64,000 nt of DNA from Listeria floridensis FSL S10-1187 (GTDB lineage Bacteria > Bacillota > Bacilli > Lactobacillales > Listeriaceae): NCBI RefSeq assembly GCF_000525875.1, contig NZ_AODF01000032.1, positions 32,181 through 96,180 of the forward strand. The letters run 5' to 3'. The position numbers and the translations under genes were made by a program. Each line of letters begins with the position of its first letter. Positions within the stretch are counted from its first letter, which is position 1. This document shows, piece by piece, positions 1-9,229 of the stretch. The notes under the pieces are model-generated. The model was not told the DNA's origin. It saw only the letters and a list, made by a program, of their open reading frames with translations, and did no database searches.

Positions 1-777
1 GTCTTCAAACGCAATCCCGCGTACAACTTTCGTATTTTCCAAGTCCAAAACCTCCTCAATCATCGTTCCGCTCGTTTCTCCGTGGCTAAGACGTACTTCA
101 AGCGGGATTTTGAAATTTTTTGCATACTCGACTGAACGCGGATGAAGCACTCCGGCACCCAAATTTGCAAGCTCGAGCATTTCGTCGTAAGTCAGCTGCT
201 CAAGCTTTATCGTTCCTGTTACGTAGCGCGGATCGGTCGTATAAACCCCGTCAACATCCGTACAAATCGCACATTTTAAAGCAGCGAGCTCGGCCGCAAG
301 TGCAACAGCTGTTGTGTCAGAACCGCCCCGGCCAAGTGTCGTGATTTCCCCGTCATGAGTGATCCCTTGAAAACCTGCGACCACTACAATTTTATTTTCC
401 GCAAGTGCCGCACGAATACGCTCCGATTCGATATCGAGAATTCTAGCATTCCCGTGTACGCGCTCTGTTTCAATCCCAGCTTGAAAGCCCGTAAATGAAA
501 CAGCATTCGCACCTTTCGCTTGAAGCGCCATCGCGAGCAGTGAAATCGTGATTTGTTCACCCGTTGTAAGCAGCATATCCATCTCGCGTTTACTTGGCAA
601 CTTGGAAATCTGCTCAGCCATTTGAACCAACTTATCCGTTGATTTTCCCATTGCCGAAACGACGATCACAACTTGATGCCCCTGCTCTTTTTCGCGAATT
701 GCCTGCTCGGCCGTTTTCTCAATTTTTTCAATCGAACTGACCGAAGTTCCACCAAATTTCAGCACAACAACTCCCAT
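1..777 (-). CDS. lysC: Aspartokinase (3' end off window)
   Basis: Aspartate kinase phosphorylates L-aspartate with ATP, the first step to lysine/diaminopimelate, threonine and methionine. The reading frame runs unbroken from an ATG at 777 to the window edge, giving the first 259 residues. It opens with the kinase signature KFGGTSVSSIEK and carries GRGGSDTTA (ATP/aspartate binding) and a late ERVHGNARILD segment. The C-terminal ACT regulatory domains lie outside the window. It starts 16 bp after the uvrC stop and so is probably co-transcribed with uvrC. Aspartokinase after uvrC is the order I recall in Listeria (lmo1234-lmo1235). No lysine riboswitch-like leader fits in the 16 bp gap. The family is secure; which allosteric class it belongs to cannot be told without the C-terminus. 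Confidence 0.93.
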   Translation of the reverse strand, partial: MGVVVLKFGGTSVSSIEKIEKTAEQAIREKEQGHQVVIVVSAMGKSTDKLVQMAEQISKLPSKREMDMLLTTGEQITISLLAMALQAKGANAVSFTGFQAGIETERVHGNARILDIESERIRAALAENKIVVVAGFQGITHDGEITTLGRGGSDTTAVALAAELAALKCAICTDVDGVYTTDPRYVTGTIKLEQLTYDEMLELANLGAGVLHPRSVEYAKNFKIPLEVRLSHGETSGTMIEEVLDLENTKVVRGIAFED

Positions 778-793
778 AACTTCCGCCCCTTTT

Positions 794-2610
794 CTACTCT
801 TCACTTGTATTCTTTTCGTTTTGCTTCTCGTTCACTTGTGTGACTTTCGCAAAAACAGCTTCTGCAACAGCACGAGGAATTCCGCTTTCTTGTAATTCTT
901 CAATCGTCGCCGTCTTAATTTTTTTCATTGAACCAAAATGGCTTAAAATCTTTTTCTTTCGTCCAGGTCCAACACCTGGAATTCCGTCTAAAATCGACTG
1001 AAAACCAGATTTACTTCGAAGCTGCCGGTGGAAAGTAATGGCAAAACGGTGAACCTCATCTTGAATTCGCTGAAGCAGATAAAATTCTTGGCTATTTCGT
1101 GCAAGCGGAATCACTTCAAGCGGGTCGCCGAACAACAGCTGACTTGTCTTATGCTTGTCATCTTTCGCAAGTCCAGCAACTGGAATATCAAGTCCAAGCT
1201 CATTTGTCAAAACATCTTTCGCACTGTCAATTTGACCTTTTCCTCCATCAATTAAAATCAAATCTGGAAGAGGCAGTCCTTCTTTTAAAACGCGCCAATA
1301 TCTTCTTCTTACAACTTCGCGCATCGTGGCATAATCATCTGCCCTTCGACTGTTTTAATCTTGTACTTGCGGTAGTCATTCTTGTTCGGCTTCCCATCTA
1401 GGAAAGTCACCATCGCCGAAACTGGATCCGTACCATGAATATTCGAGTTGTCGAAAGCTTCAATCCGTGATGGCGTAGGAATCCCCATTTGCTCACCTAG
1501 CTTTTCAACGGCACCGACTGTTCGTTCTTCATTTCGTTCAAGGAGCATAAATTTCTCATTCAACGCAATTTTTGCATTCTTATAAGCGAGTTTAACTAAG
1601 TCTTTCTTATTGCCACGTACCGGCACAAGTACTTTTGTATCTGGTAAAAGTGCCGCTACCGCTTCTGCATCCACGTCATTCGGCAGAAAAATTTCCTTCG
1701 GTGGAATATGGTTGGCTTTTTGGTAAAATTGACCGATAAACGTTAAGAAATCTTCATCTGCATCATTATAAAAAGGAAATTGCGATACATCGCGCTCAAT
1801 CAATTTCCCTTGACGAATAAAGAACACTTGGACACACATCCAGCCTTTATCAATGGCATATCCAAATACATCCCGATCGACAAAGTCGTTCATTGTCATC
1901 TTTTGTTTCTCCATCGTCGTTTCAATCGCATTAATTTGATCTCGAAATTCCCCCGCTTTCTCAAATTCCATCTCAGCGGCAGCTTCCGCCATTTTTTTCA
2001 TCAAGTCTTGTTTGACATCTTTATACCCGCCGTTTAAGAAACTGACAATTTCATCCGACATTTTCTTATACGTTTCCGCGGATACATCAAACACACAAGG
2101 TGCAAGACATTGACCGAGGTGATAATAGAGACAAACTTTATTTGGTAGCACGTGACATTTCCGAAGGGGATAAAGCCGATCGAGAATTTTCTTCACTTCA
2201 TTTGCTGCATAGACATTTGGATAGGGTCCAAAATACTTTCCTTTATCGCGCTTAACTTGTCGAGTGATAATCAGCCGCGGATGGCGTTCATTCGTAATTT
2301 TGATGAACGGATATGTTTTATCATCCTTAAGGCGAATATTGAAACGCGGATCATGCTTTTTAATCAAATTGATTTCAAGTAGCAGCGCTTCTACATCCGA
2401 GCTCGTCACAATGTATTCGAAATCTTTAATTTCCTGAACTAGACGTTGTGTTTTCACATCATGAGCACCCGTGAAATAAGAACGGACTCGGTTTTTCAAG
2501 ATTTTAGCTTTCCCGACGTAAATGATCGTGCCTTGTTCGTCTTTCATTAAGTAACAGCCCGGCTGATCCGGCAAGAGAGCAAGTTTATTTTGTAAATGAG
2601 TAGATACCAT
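794..2610 (-). CDS. uvrC: UvrABC excinuclease subunit C, frameshifted by one missing base
   Basis: UvrC makes the 3' and 5' incisions around lesions marked by UvrA/UvrB. The gene lies in two frames. Residues 1-433 hold the GIY-YIG nuclease domain ([17 protein letters not shown]), a UVR motif near residue 210 and the start of the RNase H-like nuclease ([10 protein letters not shown]). The second frame, from about 1324 to 794, holds the rest and the C-terminal helix-hairpin-helix ([19 protein letters not shown]). The frames join if one C is restored between 1340 and 1341. The expected ...[15 protein letters not shown]... is then recovered and the protein is about 605 residues, the usual length. 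The ATG at 2610 follows a GAGGGAG-type ribosome site. Sequencing error or a recent mutation are both possible. Confidence 0.9.
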
Positions 2611-2636
2611 TAGATCAACTCCCTCATATCATTAAA

Positions 2637-2657
2637 AAACGCTTCAAAAAGCGCTCC
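2637..2657 (-). terminator. Small hairpin with T-run in the uvrC leader
   Basis: On the minus strand a short stem CGCTT/AAGCG with a TTTG loop is followed by TTTTTT, just upstream of the uvrC ribosome site. It could be a second trxA terminator or a weak attenuator for uvrC. The stem is only 5 bp, so this is tentative. Confidence 0.3.
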
Positions 2658-2671
2658 TTCATTCCACTTCA

Positions 2672-2702
2672 AAAAAAGACACCGCAATTTTCGCGGTGTC
2701 CC
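2672..2702 (-). terminator. trxA terminator
   Basis: GACACCGC (2679-2686) pairs with GCGGTGTC (2693-2700). The minus-strand transcript then runs into seven U (2672-2678). It lies 25 bp after the trxA stop, a typical rho-independent terminator. Confidence 0.85.
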
Positions 2703-2726
2703 TATTTTACCATATTTTAAAGGCTT

Positions 2727-3044
2727 TTACACATACTTGTTGATGACTTCATCCAATTCTTCTTTTGGACGGTATCCGATGATTGTATCTACAACTTCAC
2801 CATCTTTTTTAACAAGAAGTGTCGGGATGCTCATTATTCCAAATTGGCTTGGAACTTCTTGATTTTCATCAACATCCATCTTAACAATTTTTAATTGATC
2901 ACCGCGTTCATTCGCGATTTCTTCTAAAACTGGGGCTACCATACGGCAAGGTCCGCACCAAGCTGCCCAGAAATCTGTTAATACAACGCCTTCTTTTGTT
3001 TCTTCTTCAAAGGTCGCATCTGTAATTGCTTTAATATCAGCCAT
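2727..3044 (-). CDS. trxA: Thioredoxin
   Basis: This is a 105-residue thioredoxin, the general cytosolic disulfide reductase recycled by thioredoxin reductase. The redox motif WCGPC sits near residue 29, followed by the conserved VDENQEVPSQFGIMSIPTL stretch with the cis-proline. Length is exactly that of bacterial TrxA. The start at 3044 has a GAGTTG-type ribosome site. It lies between mutS2 and uvrC on the same strand, with its own terminator downstream. A short inverted repeat with two TATACT-like boxes around 3073-3105 probably contains its promoter. Confidence 0.96.
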   Translation of the reverse strand: MADIKAITDATFEEETKEGVVLTDFWAAWCGPCRMVAPVLEEIANERGDQLKIVKMDVDENQEVPSQFGIMSIPTLLVKKDGEVVDTIIGYRPKEELDEVINKYV

Positions 3045-3125
3045 GCTGGTTTCAACTCCTAACTCTTAATGTATCCACAGTATACACCGAGTATACCGGG
3101 TGTTCCATTTTTTTGCTCACAAAGC

Positions 3126-5480
3126 TTACTTTAAGTCAGCAATCGTAATGCCATTGCCGCCTTCTGCCGCATCTCCAAACCGAATGGCTTTCACCATTCG
3201 GTGGTTGCGTAAGAACTCGGTTACACCTGTTCGCAGTGCTCCCGTTCCCTTTCCGTGAATAATAGCCACACGCGGATAGCCAGCAAGAAGCGCTTCATCA
3301 ATATATTTATCCACTGCTTGAAGAGCATCTTCATAACGCATTCCGCGTAAATCGAGTTCTGCTTTAACTGGCTCAGTATTTCGGACATTCGTAATGATGC
3401 GCTGCTTCTTCGGTTTTTCCGGTTGAATGTATTCTAAGTCGTTTTCTTTAATTTTGGTTTTAATAATCCCAATTTGAACATTCCATTCTTTTGTGCTCGC
3501 CTGATCAATTAGTGTTCCCTTTTGTCCGAGCGAAAGTACGCGAACAGCATCACCCGCTTTAAACTTATGCTTAACTGGAGCTGTTTGATGAACGACACGT
3601 TTTTGAATGGTCTTCGGCTTCGCCTCCGACAAGCGGGTTTTAGCATCAATCAATTCATGTTCCTTGATGCCTTGCGCCCCGCGAAGCTGAAGCTCCCGAA
3701 TTTCTCGAATAATCACATCCGCATCTTCTTCTGCTTTCTCAACAATTTGAGCAGCTTGCTTCTTAGCCTGTTCAACTAGACGATCTTTTTCATGGTAATA
3801 AGCCGTAATTTCTTTTTGTAGGTCTTTTAACAACCGTTCTGCATCGCGTGTCGTTTCTTGGGCCTCTTGATATTCTTTCTCTGCTAAGTTGCGTTTTTCT
3901 TCGAGACTTGAAATCATATCGTTTAAATCTGCACTTTCTGTATCAATCAATGCTCGTGCTGAACCAATGATCGCGTCATCCAAACCAAGCCGCTTCGAGA
4001 TTTCAAATGCATTACTCCTGCCGGGAACTCCAATCAAAAGTTTATAGGTCGGACTTAACGTCTCTACACTAAATTCCACCGAGGCATTCGTTGCAAACGG
4101 CCGATTATAGCCGTATGCTTTCAGTTCAGGATAATGGGTTGTCGCAACAACACTTGCGCCACGCTTTGAGACCTCATCTAAAATTGAAATCGCAAGGGCA
4201 GCACCTTCCTGCGGGTCAGTACCCGCGCCAAGCTCATCAAATAAAATCAGTGAGCGCGCATTCATCTTCTGCAAAATCGAGACAATATTTGTCATATGTG
4301 ATGAGAAGGTACTCAAACTTTGCTCAATTGATTGTTCATCACCGATATCTGCAAATACATTCTCAAACACAGCAATCTCCGATTCTTCTTGCGCTGGAAT
4401 CTGCAAACCGGCCTGCGCCATGATTGTAAGCAGTCCTAACGTTTTCAGCGTAATGGTTTTACCGCCAGTATTTGGTCCGGTAATTACAATCGCTGAATAG
4501 CCGTCGCCAAGCAGGATATCATTTGCTACCACTTTTTCAGGATCTAACAACGGATGGCGTGCAGCATACAACTTGACCACACCGTTTTCATTTAATCTAG
4601 GCGTAACAGCTTTCATTGCTTTACCAAGCTGAGCTTTTGCTAGAATGAAATCAAATCGTCCAAGCAAATAAGTGTTATGATGAATTTCTTGAATATATTC
4701 TGCAAGCCGTGCCGAAAGTTCGGCTAAAATGCGTTCAATTTCTTGATTTTCTTTCGCTTGAAGTGCACGACGCTCATTATTTAAATCAACAACACTCTGC
4801 GGTTCAATAAAGAGTGTTTGCCCAGAAGCCGATTGGTCGTGAATGACGCCGCCATAATGGCTGCGATATTCCTGCTTAACTGGAATAACGTAGCGGTCAT
4901 TTCGAATTGTAATAATTGCATCGCTAAGCATTGTCGCTGCATTTCGATCACGCAAAAGTCCTTCCAGTTTTTCACGAACGCGACCTTCTGTCCGAGATAA
5001 GGTTTGTCGCAATCCGCGTAGCGTATCACTTGCTGAATCAAGCACATAGCCAGATTCATCAACTGAAAGTGCGATCTCTTCTTCTAAATCGCGCAAGCTT
5101 AGCAGTTCTGCTGAAATCGTATATAAAAGCGGAAGTTCAATCCCTTGATCTTCAAGGTCTGCCATAAAATTTTTCATCAATCGGCTGACTCGTAAATTAC
5201 TGCCGATTTGATAGATTTCAAGACCGTTTAAATCCCCGCCGATTTCAAGCCGTTTCAAGTGCGGTGCCACATCTGTGAGCCCCGTTATTGGAGCACTTCC
5301 ACGTAGTCGAATCACCTTGGCGCCTTCCTCAGTTTCCTGCTGTGAAAGTTCAACTTCTCTAAATGAATCTGCTGGGCTGAGTGCTGAAACTGCTGCTTCA
5401 CCTAAACTTGAAACAGCGAATTCAAGCAGCTGTTTTTTAATTTTATCGAATTCTAAAATGTTTTCGAGTTTTTTTTCCAT
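3126..5480 (-). CDS. mutS2: Endonuclease MutS2 / ribosome-rescue ATPase
   Basis: The 784-residue MutS2 has the MutS core and ATPase (P-loop GPNTGGKT near residue 333, Walker B ILFDELGAGTDP near 410). A long charged coiled coil follows (about 515-630), then a C-terminal Smr nuclease domain (LDLRGMRYEDAL, IIHGKGTGALR). MutS2 proteins lack the mismatch-recognition domain. They are implicated in suppressing recombination and, in Bacillus, in splitting collided ribosomes. The start at 5480 follows GAGGAATGACC and lies 11 bp after the polX stop, so polX-mutS2 is probably one operon. The N-terminus contains an eight-A run that is in frame (MEKKLEN), showing that not every long run in this sequence is miscounted. 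Confidence 0.95.
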   Translation of the reverse strand: MEKKLENILEFDKIKKQLLEFAVSSLGEAAVSALSPADSFREVELSQQETEEGAKVIRLRGSAPITGLTDVAPHLKRLEIGGDLNGLEIYQIGSNLRVSRLMKNFMADLEDQGIELPLLYTISAELLSLRDLEEEIALSVDESGYVLDSASDTLRGLRQTLSRTEGRVREKLEGLLRDRNAATMLSDAIITIRNDRYVIPVKQEYRSHYGGVIHDQSASGQTLFIEPQSVVDLNNERRALQAKENQEIERILAELSARLAEYIQEIHHNTYLLGRFDFILAKAQLGKAMKAVTPRLNENGVVKLYAARHPLLDPEKVVANDILLGDGYSAIVITGPNTGGKTITLKTLGLLTIMAQAGLQIPAQEESEIAVFENVFADIGDEQSIEQSLSTFSSHMTNIVSILQKMNARSLILFDELGAGTDPQEGAALAISILDEVSKRGASVVATTHYPELKAYGYNRPFATNASVEFSVETLSPTYKLLIGVPGRSNAFEISKRLGLDDAIIGSARALIDTESADLNDMISSLEEKRNLAEKEYQEAQETTRDAERLLKDLQKEITAYYHEKDRLVEQAKKQAAQIVEKAEEDADVIIREIRELQLRGAQGIKEHELIDAKTRLSEAKPKTIQKRVVHQTAPVKHKFKAGDAVRVLSLGQKGTLIDQASTKEWNVQIGIIKTKIKENDLEYIQPEKPKKQRIITNVRNTEPVKAELDLRGMRYEDALQAVDKYIDEALLAGYPRVAIIHGKGTGALRTGVTEFLRNHRMVKAIRFGDAAEGGNGITIADLK

Positions 5481-5491
5481 CGGTCATTCCT

Positions 5492-7210
5492 CTATTTCTT
5501 CTTTTGTAAAAAATCCTTAAATTCTTGCTTACTCATTGTATTCAGTACATCGGATTTTGTAAGCCAGCCTTTTACACCTGCTCGCACTCCGATTTCCATA
5601 AAATCAAGATGCTTGGTATCATGTGCATCGGTATTAATCGCAATTTTCACTCCAGCGTTTGTCGCCATTTGAAGATGCTCCGCATTCAGGTCAAGTCGTT
5701 CTGGATTGGCATTGAGTTCGAGAACAGTCCCTGTATCGTGTGCTAGTTTAATCAATTGTTCAGGGTTTACGGCATACGGTTTGCGGCGGCCGATTACTCG
5801 TCCGGTTGGGTGGGCAATTAAACGAACGTAAGGGTTTGTCGCTGCCGTTTCAAGCCGCTTCATGATTTCAGTTTCGGTCTGACTGAATCCGGAATGAATT
5901 GAAGCAATCACGAAATCCAATTGTTGCAAGATTTCATCTGAAAAATCCAAGGCTGCATCTGTCAGAATATCCATTTCAACTCCAGAATAGACATCAATTT
6001 CAGGATAGTCAGCTGCAACTTGCCTAATTTCTTCCTGCTGCTTCATCAGCCGTTCTTCATTCAACCCGTTTGCAACACGCAAAAATTTACCGTGATCCGT
6101 GATCACCATGTAATCGTAGCCTTTTTCAATATTTGCTTCAATCATTTCGCGAATCGAATACGCCCCGTCTGACCATGTTGTATGCATATGCAGATCGCCG
6201 CGTATATCTTGAAGTTCAATGAAGCGCGGTTTTTCAGTTTGAATACGTTCAATTTCTGTTCCGTCTCTTCGCACTTCTGGCGGAATAAACGGTAAATCGA
6301 AATGTTTGAAAAAAGCTGTCTCGCTTTCAAAATGCTGAACAGAACCGTCTTCTCGCTCAACACCATATTCGCTGATTTTTTCATCGCGCGCTTTTGCAAG
6401 CTGTCTCATTTTAATATTATGCTCTTTTGACCCAGTAAAGTGATGTAAGGTCGTCGCGTAACTCTCTGGCTCAATCATGCGGAAGTCTACAGAGATTTTA
6501 ATTCCCGCATCAAGTTCAACTGAAACTTTAGTATCGCCTGCACCGATCACTTCCGCAATATCCGGATAAAGTAGCAAGGCCTTTTTAACCGCATCTGGAT
6601 GTTTGGTTGCGATGACGTAATCCAAATCTTTTAAGGTTTCGCGTAAACGGCGCATACTGCCCGCTGGATGAAACTCTTCTATTTCTGTGATTCCAGAAAG
6701 GTACGCTTCTACCGCGCTTGCAACAGGAAGCACTTTTGGAAAGGGATAGCGGTCTGGACGGCTTCCAAGTGCCGCAACACCTTCAACCATTTTCTCAACC
6801 GACTTTTTGCCAAATCCTTTAAGTGCCTCGATTTTACCGCTTTTTGCAGCCGTAAGCAGACTTTCCTGATCTGTCACGCCTAATTCATGATAGAGACGCG
6901 ATAGTTTTTTGCCGCCAAGTCCTTCCACATTTAAGAGGGGGATTAAGCCGCTTGGAACTTCTGCTTGCAGTTTTTGAAGCTCAGGAGACTCCCCCGTTTC
7001 CAAAAATACAGCGATTATTTCTCCGGTTGTTTTGCCGATTCCTGGAAGCGCGGTGATGTCTTCCATTTCGCTTAAACTGCGTTCATCTGTTTCAAGGCTT
7101 TGCGCGGCTTTCCGGAAAGCTGAAATTTTGAAGCTGTTCTCACCTTTTAATTCCATATACAAAGCAATTTGCTCAAGCAGCCGAATGACTTCTTTTTTTG
7201 TTTTCACCAT
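5492..7210 (-). CDS. polX: DNA polymerase X family with PHP domain
   Basis: This 572-residue PolX is a repair polymerase for short gaps. Order of parts: N-terminal helix-hairpin-helix (TALPGIGKTTGEI near 50), a second HhH (GFGKKSVEKMVEG near 110), the nucleotidyltransferase core with catalytic DLD (ETLKDLDYVIA near 190), and a C-terminal PHP domain with metal-binding motifs DLHMHTTWSDG, DHGKF, VEMDI, HPTGR and NTDAHD. The PHP part gives 3'-5' exonuclease and AP-endonuclease activity in the Bacillus homologue. The start at 7210 follows AGAGGTGAAAG. The gene lies directly upstream of mutS2, as in other Bacillales. No damage is visible. Confidence 0.95.
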   Translation of the reverse strand: MVKTKKEVIRLLEQIALYMELKGENSFKISAFRKAAQSLETDERSLSEMEDITALPGIGKTTGEIIAVFLETGESPELQKLQAEVPSGLIPLLNVEGLGGKKLSRLYHELGVTDQESLLTAAKSGKIEALKGFGKKSVEKMVEGVAALGSRPDRYPFPKVLPVASAVEAYLSGITEIEEFHPAGSMRRLRETLKDLDYVIATKHPDAVKKALLLYPDIAEVIGAGDTKVSVELDAGIKISVDFRMIEPESYATTLHHFTGSKEHNIKMRQLAKARDEKISEYGVEREDGSVQHFESETAFFKHFDLPFIPPEVRRDGTEIERIQTEKPRFIELQDIRGDLHMHTTWSDGAYSIREMIEANIEKGYDYMVITDHGKFLRVANGLNEERLMKQQEEIRQVAADYPEIDVYSGVEMDILTDAALDFSDEILQQLDFVIASIHSGFSQTETEIMKRLETAATNPYVRLIAHPTGRVIGRRKPYAVNPEQLIKLAHDTGTVLELNANPERLDLNAEHLQMATNAGVKIAINTDAHDTKHLDFMEIGVRAGVKGWLTKSDVLNTMSKQEFKDFLQKKK

Positions 7211-7234
7211 TTTCTTTCACCTCTTACGAAAACA

Positions 7235-7257
7235 AGACCAGTCGAATCCGCTGGTCT
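7235..7257 (-). terminator. cvpA terminator
   Basis: AGACCAG (7235-7241) pairs with CTGGTCT (7251-7257) downstream of the cvpA stop, with a weak TGTTTT tail on the minus strand. The tail runs into the polX ribosome site, so partial read-through into polX is likely. Confidence 0.6.
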
Positions 7258-7265
7258 CATTCTTT

Positions 7266-7812
7266 CTATTTTGTAATCACACGTGTCATCCAGTCGTAAA
7301 AGCGTTCGGATAAAATCGGCGTATTTTCAAGAATCCACTGCGCAACATTTGATCCTTCTAAGACATTTTTCAGCCACTCAGACGGGTAAGCCGCACCGAG
7401 ATAAAGAAAGACGAACAGAAACAGATACGTCGCAATAACACCGAGAAGCCCGCCGATCAAACCATTCACTTGGCTGACAACCGGGATTTTCGTGCGGGAG
7501 CCGGTAACTGCTGTCAGCATGTGCACTACAATCAGCGCCGCCACAAAAATGAAGATAAACGCTAAAATGTTATAGTATGCTTCTTCTGTGTGAAGCAGTT
7601 TTAAAAGTTCATAGACGCTCCCATCCGACTTGTCGAGTTCGGGATAGGGAATGAAATGTAGTTTCGGCGAAAGCAGTTCGTAGTAATGGTAAGCCACAAA
7701 AAAAAGCTAAAAAGTAGCCGATTGTTGTAATCAACTGGCGAAGCAGTCCATTGCGGTAACCATTAAAAAAGCCGCCGATCAATAAAATAATGAGTACAAT
7801 ATTTAAAATCAT
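7266..7812 (-). CDS. cvpA: CvpA family membrane protein, one-base frameshift
   Basis: This is a small integral membrane protein of the CvpA (colicin V production) family, whose role in Gram-positives is unsettled. Four hydrophobic segments are seen: residues 1-15 (MILNIVLIILLIGGFF), about 25-45, 75-100 and 115-140. The frame breaks in the T8 run at 7698-7705. With seven bases the protein reads ...YFLAFFVAYHYYELLSPK... and is 181 residues, the usual length. The ATG at 7812 follows AAAGGACGAG. It lies 12 bp after zapA on the same strand, the usual zapA-cvpA arrangement in Bacillales, and upstream of polX. Confidence 0.85.
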
Positions 7813-7824
7813 TAATCTCGTCCT

Positions 7825-8079
7825 TTATGAATTTTCTAATCGTTTTTCAAGCTCACGATATTTTTCAAGCAACATCAAGTAATCATGGGTCATGTTGACT
7901 GCCGTAAGCACTGCCAATCTTCCGCTATCAAGCGCTCGATTCTGCGCACCGATTTCGTGCATTTTACTATCAACAATCTGTGCTACTTTACGAAGATGAT
8001 CAGTCGGTTCAGAGCCGACGATCGTATATTCTCTGCCGTAAATGGTGGTTATGATTCTATTTTTTTCGTCAAGAGCCAC
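7825..8079 (-). CDS. zapA: Cell division protein ZapA
   Basis: ZapA binds FtsZ and promotes Z-ring bundling. The 84-residue product carries the family sequence NRIITTIYGREYTIVG at the N-terminus and a C-terminal coiled coil. I chose the GTG at 8079 because a strong GAAGGAGGG ribosome site lies just upstream and the protein then starts at the family's usual position. A longer frame reaching 8133 has no such support. It is divergent from rnhC (8264) and followed by cvpA 12 bp on. Confidence 0.88.
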   Translation of the reverse strand: MALDEKNRIITTIYGREYTIVGSEPTDHLRKVAQIVDSKMHEIGAQNRALDSGRLAVLTAVNMTHDYLMLLEKYRELEKRLENS

Positions 8080-8109
8080 TCTGTTCCCTCCTTCACAACT
8101 TGTTTGTGC

Positions 8110-8145
8110 AACTCTACTCTCCAATATTATCATGAAAAAACAGAG
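8110..8145 (-). promoter_or_regulatory. Probable zapA promoter (extended -10)
   Basis: The minus strand reads TGATAATAT, an extended -10 box, about 50 bp upstream of the zapA GTG. No convincing -35 box is seen. Confidence 0.35.
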
Positions 8146-8221
8146 ATGGAAAGCTGGGAAAGCGTTTTTACCGAAGAATCAGCCTTGAGACGGAAAAGTT
8201 TACTTCTGTTTACGTTTTTTA

Positions 8222-8230
8222 TGGTACAAT
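8222..8230 (+). promoter_or_regulatory. rnhC extended -10 promoter
   Basis: TGGTACAAT (extended -10) lies 34 bp before the inferred rnhC start. The T-rich stretch upstream offers no good -35 box. Confidence 0.4.
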
Positions 8231-8263
8231 ACCCATATCTTGAAAGTGAGAGGAAGAAGACTT

Positions 8264-9185
8264 ATTGCAAACACAGTGATCACCGCAGCACCAGCGGAAA
8301 TCGAACGAATGAAAGCGGAATACCAACCTTTTTTCACGGGGAAAACTCCGCCGGGTGCACTTTTTTCAGCCAAGAAAAATGGTCTTACGGTCACAGCTTA
8401 TCGGTCTGGAAAAGTGATGTTTCAAGGCGCTCAAGGTGAAGTTGAGGCAGCAAAATGGAGCACAGCCAACCCGGCAAAGAAAAAAAACGTCCGTAGCGGT
8501 TCAAACACTTCCTCCTGATTTTGCGACGCGCAATGTTCTTGGTTCTGATGAAGTCGGAACGGGAGATTTTTTTGGACCGATTACAGTGACTGCCTGTTAT
8601 GTGAGCCGCGAACATTTTGATTTGCTAAAACAGCTTGGCGTGAAGGATTCAAAAGCGATGAAAGACCCTGAAATCTGCCGGATTGCTAAAAAAATCATTC
8701 CGATTGTTCCGCATAGCACGCTTGTTTGTCCAAATGAAAAATATAACGAACTGATTGCAGGTGGCATGAATCAAGGGAAAATGAAAGCCATTCTCCATAA
8801 TCATGCACTTCTTAATGTCTTAAAGCGGATGGCACCAGAAAAACCTGAAGCTGTTTTAATTGACCAGTTTGCTGAGAAAAATACTTATTACCGCTACCTT
8901 GCAAACGAACCTATCGTTTTGCGTGAAAATGTATATTTCGCAACGAAAGCAGAGGGCTTGCATTTAGCGGTTGCGGCTGCTTCGATTATAGCGCGCTATA
9001 AGTTTGTTCAAGTTTTCAGCGAGATGGAGCAGGAACTTGGAATGTCTCTTACAAAAGGTGCAGGTGCCAAAGTCGATCAAGAAGCGGCAGCTATTATCAG
9101 GCAACACGGTCTAGAAACACTTGGGCGCTACACAAAGCAGCATTTTGCCAACACCGAAAAAGCACTGCACATTGCTAACAATTAA
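8264..9185 (+). CDS. rnhC: Ribonuclease HIII, one-base frameshift, possible ATT start
   Basis: RNase HIII cleaves RNA in RNA/DNA hybrids. The N-terminal TBP-like substrate-binding domain (about residues 1-80) is followed by the RNase H fold with [13 protein letters not shown] and the later LIDQFAEKN and [11 protein letters not shown] motifs. The frame breaks in the A8 run at 8480-8487. With seven A it reads ...[14 protein letters not shown]... and gives about 306 residues, typical of the family. The N-terminus matching the family (xANTVI) begins at an ATT codon at 8264, with GAGGAAG 7-10 bases upstream. In-frame alternatives are TTG 8240 and GTG 8246, which would place the ribosome site inside the gene. 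Confidence 0.88.
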
Positions 9186-9229
9186 AAAAGCTTGAAATCA
9201 GGGTATACTTCTTGATTTCAAGCTTTTTC
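9184..9229. terminator. Bidirectional terminator between rnhC and ung
   Basis: AAAAAGCTTGAAATCA pairs with TGATTTCAAGCTTTTT around a 12-base loop, with T-runs on both sides. The right arm also encodes the last residues of ung (stop at 9218), so it terminates both converging genes. Confidence 0.85.

Noticed and set aside
1028..1401. Plus-strand open frames within uvrC
   Set aside because: They are antisense shadows of the conserved uvrC frame, have no ribosome sites and show no protein-like composition.
7690..7710. Programmed frameshifting in cvpA and similar genes
   Set aside because: The sites lack a slippery heptamer with downstream structure, and the same +1 excess occurs in many unrelated genes, which points to run-length error.
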